Of a DNA stretch of 64,000 nt, positions 44,467-57,437 are shown in pieces. Made by a program: the position numbers and the translations under genes. Within the stretch, counting starts at the first letter, position 1, and every line of letters starts with the position of its first letter. The DNA lies in assembly GCA_022592435.1 (NCBI GenBank), contig JABYQS010000023.1, forward strand, positions 124,001 to 188,000, written 5' to 3'. This DNA comes from Cerioporus squamosus (Eukaryota; Basidiomycota; Agaricomycetes; Polyporales; Polyporaceae). The notes below the pieces were generated by a model. The model worked only from the letters and a program-made list of their open reading frames with translations, was not told the DNA's origin and made no database searches.

Positions 44467-44779
44467 CACACTGGCACGACTAGTACCATTCGCGGCCACT
44501 TGTCTCGATTCGTCGAACCCGTTACGCAGACGGACCCGCGAAGCGATCCCGCCCGCCTCCCCATCCGCGATCGCATGTGCAAGGCATGAAATGCGCCATC
44601 AGAAGGTCTGAAGAGAAGGGAACTTGACAGAAGAGGTGGAGCGGCAGCGCTTGCTATAAAGCTCCTCATACTGCACGCTCTCGCCCTCGCCCTCGTTACT
44701 CTGTCCTCTGCTCACACCTTCGTCTTGCTCCCCCCACACTCGCCCGTTGCACCCGTTGAGCCCTTGAGCGTAGCACATA
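44467..44779. promoter_or_regulatory. 5' flank of the coiled-coil gene
   Basis: About 310 bp without a frame. A TATA-like TATAAAG lies at about 44654-44660, followed by a pyrimidine-rich stretch before the ATG at 44780. This fits a fungal core promoter. Confidence 0.4.
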
Positions 44780-45636
44780 ATGCCACAAAGTCGCGCTGAG
44801 AAAGTACGTTTCTGTGTCATGTCGAAGGAGAGCTGGACGTCATTGACACCGTCGCCTGTCGTACAAGATGTCGCAGCAGTACCTCAGCAGCGACGACACG
44901 GGGTGAGCATACCAGAAACACCTTGAGTACTCAACATGACTTGCTTGAGACCAGGTTCATGGCGGCCGTTGCTGCCCAGATGCAATGTAAGCGCATATAT
45001 TGACGCATATATCCACGCATATAGCCACTCATCACTCTGACTGTGGCGGGTATCACAGCGTCATGGGAGAAGAAGCGAAAGGAGAAAGAGACAAAATACA
45101 TGCAGACGGCGAAGGCAGACCTGAACGCATGCGTGAGTGCACAGAACGTCGTCGCGTGCCCCGTCTGACCGACAACAGATCACAGGCAGAGTGGAGGAAT
45201 ATTCGGGCGCGATGGTGGACCTGTAAGCGTCGTCAGTGTTGCGCAAGAACCATCGCTGACATGTGCTTGACATACCCGGACGAAACAGGAACAGCACATA
45301 CGAAAAGTTCGTGCTGGACTACGCACAAGTCGAAGACCGGATTCGCAAGCTATGGTTGCAGTTGCTGCAGGAGCAACAGAAGCTTCTCGTACGTTGCGTA
45401 TGCGTGCTTCCTCCGCGTGTATGCTTTGAACGGCTGCATAGGCACTGTCGGACAAGAAGCACAAGGCAGCCGTGGAGACCGACACAGAGCGCGAGAAAGG
45501 TCAAGTGAAGGGTATGGCGATTGCCAAGAAGGCAGTGGAAGGTGAGTACTATTCGCGTACGTTTCTGCATGTCCTGATCTCATACTTTCTTCTTGGTAGA
45601 CTTCGGGTCTCATATTGCTTCACTGGAGCGTAGCTG
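44780..45636 (+). CDS. Small coiled-coil protein, about 170 residues
   Basis: Not recognised. From the ATG at 44780 eight exons splice in phase: MPQSRAEK, MSQQYLSSDDTG, FMAAVAAQMQ, SSWEKKRKEKETKYMQTAKA, ITGRVEEYSGAMVDL, NSTYEKFVLDYAQVEDRIRK and ALSDKKHKAAVETDTEREKG. The final segment DFGSHIASLERS ends at 45636. The central part is charged, helical and heptad-like. Such small multi-exon coiled-coil proteins are often subunits of chromosome or kinetochore complexes, but there is no motif that proves this. Confidence 0.6.
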
Positions 45637-46127
45637 ATGGACATAGAGATATTGCCACGACGGCGAGAATCGCTGGATATTACACCCCTCGGTGGGTTCG
45701 TGAGTCCATGTCTTGTCGGTTCCCCAAGTCGAAGAGCACCGGCAGAGAGCAACATCCAGTCAGATACACTCAAGAGTAAGATCGAGCGAGAATTGAGGGC
45801 AAGAGAGACTCTGTATGTAGTATGTAGAGAGCAAGGTGACGGTCGGGGAAATCGGGAAGCGCCGGGAGGTACGTAAGGCGATCGCCGAGAAGGGCCTTGG
45901 GCGTTCGCGTATGTATGCTCCTCAGTCCTGTACTTGACCGCGACGACGTACATGCTCCTTCCAGCCCTTCCTTCATCCCCTCATTGTCTCTCACTTCCTT
46001 CGTACTCTCATCTTTTGCTCGTCTTGGGCTCAATCCTGCGCTCAAAGACAATCCTCCTATCACGACGTGAGCTCCCTCGCCCGCTCCGTTCGTGTGCGCT
46101 ATACTGACCTCCCCTACAGCACGCTGA
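45637..46127. other. Intergenic, no gene seen
   Basis: Short frames only. Contains the 3' flank of the coiled-coil gene and the TSC2 promoter. Confidence 0.4.
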
Positions 46128-49100
46128 ATGCCTTCACAGAATGACGACGCTCATAGACCATCAAGACAAAGAGCGAACACCAGTGCATTTACGTTCGCCA
46201 ATTGGCGACGCGGAAGGCCGGAGAACGCCCCGACGCCCGCTCCGCCGGCCATCTCTCAACCTCTCCAGTTCGAGGCGTTGATTGAAGCGCTCACTCCTCC
46301 CGCCGTACCATCCCTCACTGTTGCGAGATCATTGGCTGCTGCTCTCGGGACAATTGGTACGCACTCGCCTCCCCCTCGTCTATCCATCCTACACCCCATC
46401 CTCTTCAAACTATGTTCGGCGGAGTCTCCGGCCCCACTCCAGGCGGCTGGATATGATATCCTCACGGCGTTCCTCGAGGCAAACGGTTCCTCCATGATCT
46501 CTACCGCCGACAGGTTGTCGTGTTTGTCGCTCTTCGTGGATACCCCATGGTCACAGGAGCTTTGGGAGGCACGGTCGCGAGCGCTTGCATCTCTCATAAA
46601 CTCCGGGTCGCAGACCTTGGGCATGGAGACGCAGATACTGCGGATGCTCGAGAGCTGGATTGAGCGCGCGTTTGACGGACTTGCGCACATGCGTATAGAC
46701 ACCTCGCACGAGGACAGACTAGAGCGCCAGCGGAGCATACAATCCCTCACGGCCCTCCTCATCGACCTCGTACGGAAACCGGAGTTCGTGTCGCGTCTCA
46801 CCGAGGATGATACCGCCGGGGTGTTGCACCTATGGGAGAAACTGCTGGATCGCGCTTTGTCCATGTCTAATGATTTTGCTCTCTCTCCCCCGAGTTCACC
46901 CCTCGTCGAGCCACAAACCTCAAAAGCGGTCTCGCCGCCGAAGCTTCACTCACACAGGCGCCATCACTCCTCCACCTCTCTGCCGAAGGCGTCGCTCATA
47001 AAGCACCCAGCTGACATTATGGTTGACGCTTACCTCACCTACCTCTCTGAACGTCTTGTCGCCCTCGCTCCCACCTATCTTACTTCCATCCTTCCTCTCT
47101 TGTTTCGTTCACTGGCTTTCTATGCGACACCTCTTCCCCGTATCTCCTTGCAGGCCACTACTCCACACCAGCATTCCCTTGAACAAAGGGTGTCAGACCT
47201 CCTTGGCAAGCTCGTCGCTGGTCCGTATGCCTCTCATTGCAAAATTCTCCTCAAGCGCCACTTCTTCCCTGTTCGCAAGACCTTGATGTATCAATACAGA
47301 CCTCCAAGGGAGCCCTTCGTACCATGCGAATGTCACTTCGCCGTGTACTTGAAGGTCGTCTCGCGCGTGGGTACATTGCGCGTGTTTCGGCGTTCGAACA
47401 CTCACCGGCTGGAGTCCCTACACAACTAGCCCTCGAGCGTGGACTGATGGAGCGTGCATGGGCGCCAGATGAGGGTGCAGGGTGGGACCTCATACGTTTC
47501 GCGAACGTACTTGCGCGCGCTGCACGGACATGGATCTCGCAGGAGCAGGAAGCAAGCCCTATGGAAGTTGCGTCACACAGGGAAGACGTCCTGAACGAGA
47601 TTGCATCGATTGTCAAGGACGACATCCAAGCCATGGACGAACGAGGTGAAGGCGAAGACGTCGACGACGAAGAGGTCGAGGCTGTCGGTAGGATCATGCG
47701 TGAGCTTGTCGTCTACATCCGGTCGCTCAAGTATGTACATCTCGCCTGCTGTGTCAATGGAAAGGCAGTTGACTGTCCGAAACAAGGACACCTGACGGCG
47801 GCCTCGTACCCATCTCGCTCAACCGTCCGGAAGGGTCGTCTCCCTTCCTGTCCGCCATCGCCAATATCCTCGCGCAAGACTTCAAGACGACGCCTCTGTT
47901 TCCGGTGCTGCCATCTATCATCCTATCAGTTGCCGACCATTTGCCGGATCGCGACCTCTCCCAGCTGCTGGTCAACATGGCGGATCGTCAGCTGCTGTCA
48001 CCCACGTCGCTGTCGTGGTTGGACGACTGGAGTGCTATCCTTGCCATGCCGAACCTGTTCGCGCCTACCAGGCATACGACGCGGCAGCATGTCATGGACC
48101 ACCTGCAGTCTGTGTGGGAGTTTGTGAAGGACATTCCAGCATACCGGAAACCCCTTGCAGAGCTTGTCTTCGACGTGTGGAAGCAACATACTATCGACGA
48201 GCTCGAGGATCAGACAGCGTTGGTCGCATGGAACTTGTTGGCAGACGAGGCTGTGCTTCGGCTTGTTGAGAGACATGCCGACAACCCGAGCACGGAGGAG
48301 TGCGAGGCGAAGGAGACCTTCTGCGAGGATATCCTCGACTTCTTGGATAGCGTCGCCCACGAGCAACGGCAGGACGATGACGACGACACCGCGTCCATCC
48401 TCACTGTTGAGTCGGCAGTGCTCTCGCCACCAGCCATCATCCCACCTACCAATACGGCCTCGACATCACCCATCTTGTCGCGGATGGCCTCCGAGTACCC
48501 AATATCACCTCCGCAGAAGGATTCGTTGCCTTCCGTGATGTCCCTTCTGTCTTCGCTAACCTCGGGTATGCCCTCACGCTCCCAATCCAAGCCTCGCCGA
48601 TCTACGAACGACATGCCTCTGCCGGTTGAAGCACCCTCTCCCGCACTGACAGCCGTCGACAGCCCTCCCTCCACCCCAAACCCTCGATCTGTCGGCGCGG
48701 TCATCGCCATGGTGTCCGTCTTCAGCCAGCTCGTCTTCACTCCGCTCGCTCAATCAAGGTGCAGCCTATGGCATGCGAGGCGTGTCTTCCAGCACCTCGT
48801 ACAGCTCATCTCAAGCGCGGGTTGCGTGCGCGCGCGGTTGACCGCACTGCAGTTCTTGATGCGCCTTCGGGTCGATCGTGACCACCGGCTGTACTTCGGG
48901 AAGGACGAGTACGACAAAGATGGCCACATCGCTTCGCTCGCCGCTCTCATTGGCAGAGCCGAGGCAGGGCCGAACACCGTGGAGGATCTCATGCGGGACG
49001 AGGAAGTCCGTCGGGCTCGCCCGCGAGTGCCGCAGGAGCGAGACGGGCGAAGACCCTCCAGGGGCCGTGGTGGGCCCCGCATGGACGCGAGCCGGAGCCG

Positions 49101-51518
49101 GTCGCGGGTCCCTACAAGAGTGCTCTCCACGCCGATGCTGAAGCTCAAACCGCGCGAGCAGATGTGGTTCATTCCAGAAGTGCTCCCGTTCTCTGTCGCT
49201 GCGTCGGACGTCTCCAGCGAGGGCATGACCTCGTACGACCCCAACTGCCCAGGAACCAGCGAGTCTGTTTTGCGGTCTTCGCTATACCTGTCCAAGCTGG
49301 TGGAGATTATCGAGACCGAGAAGGAGTGGGAGATCCTGGCTTATGTCCTCTGTCACCTCCCGACGCAGCTTGCGAACAAGCACCTCTTCTGCGGCCCGCG
49401 GTCCAAGCTCGTCATAGCGAAGCTGGTGAACACGTTCTGCAAGGGGCTGTCGGACAACTCCTTCGCTAGACAGGTCGAGCGTTGGCCGGAGAACATCAAT
49501 GTTCGCGACGCGCAGGGGCTTGCGTTCCACACCCTGACAGTCCTTATCAGCTACAAGCGGTGCCTCGAGAACGTGCAGCCTCTGCACCAGCTCGTCGAGG
49601 TCTTCCTTCATGGACTTTCTCTACAGCCGTCAACGCAGCGGTGTTGCCTCCACGCGCTTTCGCTTGCCTCGTTCGAGCTTCAAGCCTCGATGACCAAGTA
49701 CCTCCCGCGTATCATGGAGAAACTTTCGCAGATCATGTCGAACTCGACAATGGCCGTCCACATCATCGACTTCCTCGCCATCGTCGGCTCGCAACGCTCG
49801 CTGTACGTGAACTTCACCGAAAGCGACTACAAGATGGTGTTCGCGGTCGCTCTCAAGTACCTCGAGCAACACAACCGCAACGATGGGTCCTCGATGATCT
49901 CCTGGGCGCTGTCGCAGCACCTGCGCATCATGTCGTACTACATTGTCTACGTCTGGTTCCTCGCCGTCGACATGCCAGACAGGCACCGCCACGTCAGCTT
50001 CATCGTGCGGCAGCTGCTGCTGGCGAACGGCGGGAAGAGCGATGTTGATGGTCCCACAGAGGTCGCCTTCGACTGGCTTGCGAGATACACGTACGCTAGC
50101 GCCGATCCTCGTCCGGCCAAGTCGACGCTCGACGACATCGTCATGAACCCGAGCCTTCAAGGCAAGGGTAATGAGCCAGCCATAAGCGAGAAGACGTGGA
50201 TCCTTGGCAACTCGGTCGTCACCATTCGCGCCCTGGCAAGGCGGGGCTGGATAGAAGTCTTATCTCGCCGAGCTTCGGGCCTCACAAAGTTCTTGGTGCG
50301 AGCCGAGAACGTCCCGATGGTGCCTCTCGGGGACGTCGACCCCGACCTCGTGTCTATCTCGGCGATGCTGATGATGGACCGGGAAGATGACGGCGACGAT
50401 GGTGCCGGGGATGAGTCGACGGAAGAGATGAATGGCAATGGCAACGCGAGTGTGGTGCGTACTACGTTCGTTTCCTATGGATGTTGTTTGATGCGGTGGT
50501 GATGTTACAGGACGACGTCAAGGACGCGCTGAGCAAAACTGCGGTGTCTTCGCCCAGCACGCCCCGTCCGGACCCTATCACGGGCTATGTGTGGAGCCGC
50601 AGTGCGCCATCACAGAGGCGGAAAGAGGTGGCCATCGATCCTAGCTATTTCGCCTTGCAGCTGTCCGCGTACCCAGATAAACGTCCAGCTGGTCGCGGGC
50701 GCCTTGTGACCGACAAGTCCAAGCTGGCCACTTTCTTGCGTACCTTTGATAGGATGCCCGTCATTGACACGCACAAGGTCGGCGTGATGTACGTGGCGCC
50801 GGGTCAAGAACACGAGACAGAGATCCTCCGGAAAACCCATGGCTCTCCTGCTTACACGCGGTTCCTCGAAGGGCTTGGGAGACTCATCTACCTTCGAGGC
50901 CAAGCAGACGTCTATGACGGAGGTTTGGACCCGGACATCGACGGCGAGTATGCCTATGCGTGGTGGGACGACATCGGTCAGATCCTCTTCCACACTGCGA
51001 CCTTGATGCCTACCGGTGACGATCCGAACTGCATGAACAAGAAGGCGCACATCGGGAACGACTACGTCCGCATCGTCTGGAACGACTCGGGGAAGCCATA
51101 CAAGTTCGACACCCTCTCCACCCAGTTCCAGTTCGTCAACATCGTCATCGAGCCGCACTCCCGGGGCGCGATCGCGGCGTTCTCAAACAACTTCCATGAG
51201 CATGAGTATTTCAAGATCACCGTGCAGCGCGCCCCCGGGATGGTCGAATTCACGCCCGTCGGAGATTTCAAGCTCATATCAGCCGCGAACCTCCCGCAGC
51301 TTGTGAGGCAGATCAGCCTCTTAGCCGACTGGTTCGTCACCGTCTGGCAGAGCACGGACAAGGATACCAAACGCGAAGAGATCGTCACGAATTGGCGCTC
51401 TCGACTGGATGCGATCCAGCGGTTCAAGGACCAGATACTCGCTGCAGATCCTGTCCCTGAACCAGACGACAGTCTCGCCGGGCAGCAGCGACTGCGAGAC
51501 TTCACGACAGCTTACTAG
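46128..51518 (+). CDS. TSC2: Tuberin (TSC2) homologue, Rheb GTPase-activating protein
   Basis: Tuberin, with hamartin, inactivates the small GTPase Rheb and so restrains TORC1. The start is at 46128 (MPSQNDDAHRPSRQRANTSA). The N-terminal part is helical repeat sequence (EALIEALTPPAVPSLTVARS, SILHPILFKLCSAESPAPLQ). An intron near 47211-47296 has an uncertain donor. Further introns lie at 47731-47786 and 50455-50510. The middle has the tuberin-type segment AWNLLADEAVLRLVERH and HLPTQLANKHLFCGPRSKLV. The C-terminus is a Rap/RanGAP domain (about 50740-51400): RMPVIDTHKVGVMYVAPGQE, SPAYTRFLEGLGRLIYLRGQ, AYAWWDDIGQILFHTATLMP and KKAHIGNDYVRIVWNDSG. The Asn of HIGND corresponds to the catalytic asparagine thumb. 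Total length of about 1,700 residues fits the family. It is tail-to-tail with a GEN1-type gene. Confidence 0.93.
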
Positions 51519-51796
51519 GCCTCATGACTCACAGTGTACGACGGTTCGACGACATGGACCCTTCGTTTCCGAGATTACTGCTCTTTCTCTCGACATCTTC
51601 CTTAATCTGCATGCATTGTTCTCCTTGTGTTCCTTTCTCCCTTCCAGGTCTCACTCAGCACACTGTAGCAACCACCACATCTCACATATCTCGCACTCGC
51701 TCAAACTCACCCCTTTCGTCATCACTGCTTCACGCGTTCTCCTCGATGTTGGATAGCAAAACAAGAATGTATTCAAAATACCAGACGTCTGAATAA

Positions 51797-54700
51797 TCAT
51801 GTAAGGTCTATAATATCCTCCGGGTCATATCTGCGCTGTGGTGGCTTCGCGGACGAAGGGTTGTTGGCCGCAAGCCTAGCCCGTGCAAGCTGTAGCGGGG
51901 CGAGCTTCGTTGGTTTCGCGGGGGCTGGTGAGTCTGTCTCGGAGTCACTAGATATTGAGATGATAGATAGGTCGGCAGGTAACGGTGCGTGTTTGCGATT
52001 TGCGGGTGGACGCGGTGCTGGGTTGCTGGTGAGTGTCGACAAAGCCTTGCGGCCCGGCGGGGACGGGGACGGTGCGCGATGAGATTCGGCTTCTCGCCGC
52101 TCCCTTGGTGAGCTCATCGCTTGTAGTCTTTGCGCTGGGCTACTCAGGGAGGCAGGGTAGCGGCCCTTGAATGGAGATGGGGACGGCGGCCGTCCGCCTT
52201 CGTCTTCGGACGACTCTTCTTCCTCTTCCTTGCGCGGCGTTCGCTGACTGCGATCCTTCGTGGGCGTGCTCCGAGGCGACAACTGCTTCTTGGAGCGCCG
52301 GGGAGACTTCTGCAAGTGATGTGTACGCGCTTCCGATTCCGTACCGCTCGAAGACAAGCTTGAGCGGGTGCGCGTTAAAGGCGAACTCGAGCTGGAGGAC
52401 GCCCCACCACTCCTTGCGGTCGCGAAGAGGTTCTCGTCTGCCTCGGATGATGATGTCGGCTCCGTCGTCAGGAAAGGGTTCGAGTCCAGATCCATTGGGA
52501 AGGGTCTGAGAAAGCGTTGCTTGGACGGAGAGGAAGTCGACGCGGTGAATTGAGAATTGGACGAGCGTCCCGAGACTCCCTCTGCGTCCAGAAAGCTGAG
52601 GAGACGACTCGGCCCCTTGGATGCTGCAGAACTGCTCGAGGGCGTATTCTTGTTCCCTGCTGATACGGAAGAAACAGAACGAGACGCATAGGAAGGCCGT
52701 GGCACCTCCTCGTCGCTTGACTCCTCCAGCTCAAGCCTGGGCGGGCGGGTGTCGAGCGATAGGGTATCCTTGAAGAGATCGGCAACTTTCGATGTAGTCG
52801 ATGTCACTCTCGTAGGCTTGGAGACCGTAGCCACTGCAGGCTTCTTTGCTGCCAAGGTCTTGACCTTGGACGGCCCAGCTGTAGGTGCCACCTTGACCGC
52901 ATTGGGCTTGCTTGTAGCCGCAACCTTGTTCTGACTTCCCCTGGGTGCAGCCGCGACAATGGCCTTGGACGTTGACGGCCTTGCGGGCAGAGAGTCAGCG
53001 TCCGAATCAGATTCTTCCTCCTCTTCCTCCAGCACAGGTGCCTTCGTCTTCTTCGACTTGGCCGTAGCCGCAGTCCCAGCAGCACTCTTCTTCGAGCAAG
53101 CGCCCTTCGCGCCCTTCGCAGCCTTCTTCTCCGCCTTCTTCTGCTGTTCACCTTCAAACTCCTCCACCATATCCGGTTCGACAATCTCGACCATGCTTGC
53201 CGGCAGCCATATCCGCAGGTGGCTCTCGGGATCCGGTGGCGGCTTCTTCGTCTTCTTCCCACCCTTCTTCCCCTCGCCGTCGTCATCATCACCGTCGTCA
53301 TCCGAGTCGGACAGGTCAGGAGGGACCTCGTGACGCAAGCCCTTGATGCCTGCTTCGCAGAGGCGGACGAGTTGAGCGGGCGCGATCTCGAGTCGATATT
53401 CGAGCACGTTGTCCGTGGAGGCGTGTCTGCGGGACGAGTGTATCTTGACGATGAGCCGTTCGCCGTCTTCGGCTTCGTCGTCGCTATCGCACTCCGACTC
53501 CGGGTCGCGACGAGGGGTGTTGAGTGTGATTCTCGCAAAGTGCTCTGTGATCATCCTAGAAGGTGTCCCAGGTGGGACGCGTCGCTCCTTGCCATTCTTC
53601 CGGGGTGTCTCAGGATTCCGCGGCCGCAACATGAAGGCTGCAGCCTTCCTGTCCTTGATGATCGCCGCTCGCCTGAGGATGCGCAGGACTGCAGAGGGCC
53701 AGAGGACAGTGCGGAAGCGCTTGATGATGATATGTTTGACCCCCCACTCGAAGTACATCTCGCACAGGCCTGCTATCCGTCCCAAGTCCGGCTCCTTGTC
53801 CCAGTCCACGGCCGCGTTCTTGTGCCCAGGACCCTTGGCCTCAGACGTGATGGGGTTGGTGTAGGCTAGGACGACGTCGATGCTAGGGAACTCCTCCGTG
53901 ATCGCTTTGGCGAGACTAGGGCTCTTCCGTCCGAGCTTGCCACTGGAGTTGGTGCGGAGTTCATGTTGGATTTCCCGCCGCCATTCGACAAGGAAGTCCC
54001 CAAGTGCGTCCCTCGATAGTGTACGTGCCGCTCGGACAAGCTTCTCGCCGAAGCCTGCCTTTGCAAGCCCGTGAGCGGTAGCGACTCCGCAGCCGTGCAA
54101 ACCGTCGCTGTAGTCACCTCCTCGTAGTACGCCAATGAGGATCATTCCTTCCTGAGTGAGCTGGATGTCGTCGTGAGACAACAGATCCGAGGACTTGTAC
54201 GTCATGACATGATTCCCATCGTCCTTGCCCGCCGCGTTCTTCAAGGAGTGGCTGCGGTTCCCCGAAAGCGTCGTGCTTGGACTAGGGCGTCTTCAGCATC
54301 TGCTGCCTTGGAGAGGAGAATGCCACCTACTTGCGAACCACCATTTTCGCACCGAAGAGGAACGTGTCCACGTCGTCTGAGAGGACAGCGTCAATGACCC
54401 CTATGCGGTTCAGGTATGCGAGCTCGGCCTCCGCCTCTCCAGGCGCCTGTGTATGCAGTGTCAGGTTTCGTAACTACTGAACCACTAAGATGAGCCACTT
54501 GCCATCCTCCATTCGAACCCGAAGGCAGAGATGATCTCCTGCATGCCCTGGACCATCCAATGATTCTTCCCACTGACCCTCTTGCCTCTCTTGATCTCCG
54601 GACGCTTCGGTCCATCGAAGACAAAAAGTGGCAGAAAAGGCATCGTCATGAGACGCGTGCAGCGGAAGAATAGGGTCCGCAGTTCAGGATTCTCGCCCTC

Positions 54701-54933
54701 GCGGCCATAGGTTGCATGGTAGAACCATATACTGGCGTCGATACCGACACGAAAACCACGTTTCCCGTCGGGATTTGCCTCAAATCCATCCTTGACAGAA
54801 AGATGCGTCAGCGACCGCAAATTCCCTGCTGGTCGCAGTATCTAGTAGAGACGTCGTCAAGTTTTCCGGTGAGCATGACGTGACAAACGTTCACTTCGAA
54901 CATACTTACATCCCAGAGTCCTGGAACACCCAT
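51797..54933 (-). CDS. GEN1/Yen1-type Holliday junction resolvase
   Basis: A Rad2/XPG-family nuclease of the GEN1/Yen1 branch, which cuts Holliday junctions. Exon 1 (MGVPGLWD) starts at 54933. Next come NLRSLTHLSVKDGFEANPDG and FRVGIDASIWFYHATYG (XPG-N, first metal Asp), FLPLFVFDGPKRPEIKRGK, then APGEAEAELAYLNRIGVIDA and VLSDDVDTFLFGAKM (XPG-I with the Glu and Asp metal ligands). GVLRGGDYSDGLHGCGVATA is the helix-two-turn-helix with the last Asp. The intron at 54502-54447 begins GCAAGT, so it is a GC-AG intron. A chromodomain-like part (CEMYFEWGVKHIIIKRF, ARITLNTPRRDPESE, LEYRLEIAPAQLVRLC) precedes about 400 disordered Ser/Lys/Pro-rich residues. The protein ends in IIDLT, a SUMO-interacting motif, with a second candidate in LSIISISSDSETD. 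Confidence 0.92.
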
Positions 54934-55513
54934 TTTAAATCACTTCGCTGGTTCCAGTCGTCGCTAAGAGGAGGCTAGCGGGTGTGCAAAAGGAAAGGGG
55001 TCAAGAAGAATCAGTCATGGGCCACAAGACGCGTCGAAGGTGAATTTGGTTCAACCCGCGAGCGCTTATGTTACCTGTGACGGTTCGCGTCTCATTGAGC
55101 GCGCGTACCGTGACGCGACGCGTCTTGCCCTCCGCGCCGTTCCTCCGAGTTCTCAGGGACGACGAGAGGGTGTTGTGACTGGCTTCGTAGGTCGGTGAGA
55201 TATTTGATCACAACGGTCAGGAAGTACCTGTCAGCGAGGTTCAACGCCAACACACGCTCCGAGCGAACGCAGAACACCATCATCTCGGCAAATGCTGCTC
55301 AAAGTTCGACACAAGCAGGGCATATTGCACCCTCATCCTAGCCAGTCTTCGGATACATCGTACTTATAGAGCGATGGATTCGTCATGCAACGTACTTGAT
55401 GATGTTGTAATCAATAGAATTACGTCGTATGGTAGAGGTACACTGCAAATGGTATGATGTGGAGGATGATGGGTATACATGTACAGTCTCACATAGCTCT
55501 TGAGACAACCCGA
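54934..55513. other. Intergenic between GEN1-type and HSP20 genes
   Basis: Holds the promoter of the nuclease gene and the 3' end of HSP20. No supported gene; a short minus frame at 55092-55283 has no features. Confidence 0.45.
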
Positions 55514-56121
55514 TTACTGAATGGCGATCTTCTGAGGCGCCATCTCTGGCGTCGTCCGGGGGAAAGTGACGGTCAGGATCCCGTCGCTCATCGAAGCCTT
55601 GATCTCCTCAGGCTATAAGGATCGCACTCCGTCAGCATCTTGTTGCGCACGGTTCGAGGTTGGCAAAGACGTACATACCTTGATACCCTGAGGAAGCGGC
55701 AGGGATCGCGCGAACTTGCCAAAGCGACGCTCGCGCACCGCATAGCCCTTCTCGTTGTGTTCGTTTGAGATCGTCGACTCGCCCGTGACGGTCAGCACGT
55801 TGTCCTTGACATTAAGCTGCACCTTTTCCTTCGTGAGTCCGGGTAGCTCAAACGTTGCTGTGATGAGGTTCTTTTCGCGGTCCTCGTGCAGGTCCATTCT
55901 ATGCGGTCGCGTCAGTGTCGATTCATCGAGGAGGCGTAGGAACGCAATGCAATAGCTTACCTTGGACGTATGGGACGCGCTGCAGGCTGCTGCTTGCCTT
56001 CTCCGCGATGGGCAACGGCGGAAGACGAGGCGCCGGAGGTGCGCGCGTTGAATGCCTCGTCGAACAGGCGGTCGAAGTCTGCCAGGGAGTAGAACGGCTC
56101 GGTGAAGAAGGTGGGAGACAT
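55514..56121 (-). CDS. Small heat shock protein, HSP20 family
   Basis: ATP-independent holdase chaperone. The start is at 56121 (MSPTFFTEPFYSLADFDRLF) and three exons are joined by two introns. The alpha-crystallin domain runs from RMDLHEDREKNLITATFELP through GLTKEKVQLNVKDNVLTVTG and RERRFGKFARSLPLPQGIK to the second half ASMSDGILTVTFPRTTP. The end QKIAIQ provides the I-x-I anchor that joins dimers into oligomers. The product has about 160 residues, normal for the family. About 130 bp upstream, near 56255-56262, TCTAGAAG resembles one heat-shock element half-site pair, which would fit stress induction. Confidence 0.92.
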
Positions 56122-57429
56122 GTCGAGTGGTTGATTGAGTGTGGTGTAAGATGAGACGATTGATGTTCACTTGTGTGATTGCTGGAGGACACTGGTCGAG
56201 CAACGCAAGGCCTTATATGCGAGCATTGCAGCTTTCGGGACGTCTCCTGCAATCTCTAGAAGGTGTTGTCAGACGAAGCGCGACGTCTGGCTACTCACCG
56301 CTGGAAACGAGCGTCTGTTTCTCGATTGTTCTCGACCTCTTGTCCCAATATAGTTACTGGCAGTTGAACCACGCTCTGGAGACTGTGCAGTCATTTACTT
56401 ACACGATTTGCAGAGTGCTTCAAGAGATAACCGGTAAATATCTGGTCACCTTCGGCGTGCTCGCTGCTGCATTCCCTGGAAGCTAAGTATCCGGTAGATG
56501 AGAGAATGGGCTACTTGACCATCCTGAATTGAGGCAAGCGGGCTCAGCAGAACCGATACTAAGCAGGCATATAGGGACGCGCCGAGTACTTACCTGCGCC
56601 GCCGGAAGAGCGTATCAAGAGTACATGCCCGAGTCACAGTGAAGCATATCCGCCATGCTTGGGAGATCTGGAGGACCTGTCGAGATGAAGCTGTCTTGCA
56701 TCATCTGTAATAGAAAAGAGAGCACATGGGACTCAGCTATCAAGGGCAACTTTGGCATTGACACTGACAGATCATCTGGCCCAGCGTCGCGTTACAGGAT
56801 CACAGGATCCCCCTTCCAGCCTTCGACCGAGGTCGATGATCCTCCATCATGCACTTATGGTTGCGTATTCGAGATTGTCGTTCATACGCGGGTCAACGCC
56901 CTGAGTATTCACGGGGCATGTCTTACACACTTCAGATGCCGAGAACATCCTCACTGAGTACGGACGCGTGTGAGCAGCCTCGCGGAGCATGGGAGAGGAG
57001 TCCGCACCATAGGCAACCGGCATGGAACACGGTACGACCCGGACGTGATGCAGTAGATGTTGATGTTCTTGCACGCTACACATAGCGCTCCTGGCCCTGG
57101 GGTCAATTGGTGCCTCCGGTAGTAGTATGTTCTAGCTTGCATGACGTATCCGGGTTGGGCAGTGACTCGTGAGAGTACTATATCCAGACCACACCGGAGC
57201 CCATTCGCACTGAAACACACCGAGGATGAGCACTTATGTCACCGCTCGAGACCATTCAGTTACTCACCACCGAGTGCCTTCTGACTCGAGAAGGAATTTG
57301 CAGGAGAACGCCGCCCGAGGCGAAGCAAGGCGTCGGTGGGAAGGGCCTGTGCATGCTGGTGCATGATGCCGGCGGATGATCAACGTCGACATCCGGATCA
57401 TCAGCTATGTAGCATCTTGCCCACTGTCA
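56122..57429. other. Intergenic, no gene seen
   Basis: About 1.3 kb with only short frames on both strands and no splice-linked exons. It contains the HSP20 promoter at its left side. Confidence 0.45.
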
Positions 57430-57437
57430 GCCTAAAC
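57430..57437. repeat. 8-bp target duplication of the mini-element, left copy
   Basis: GCCTAAAC, repeated exactly at 57489-57496. Confidence 0.85.

Noticed and set aside
48210..50160. Long minus-strand frames inside TSC2
   Set aside because: GC-rich codon use leaves antisense frames open; the plus strand encodes a recognised protein.
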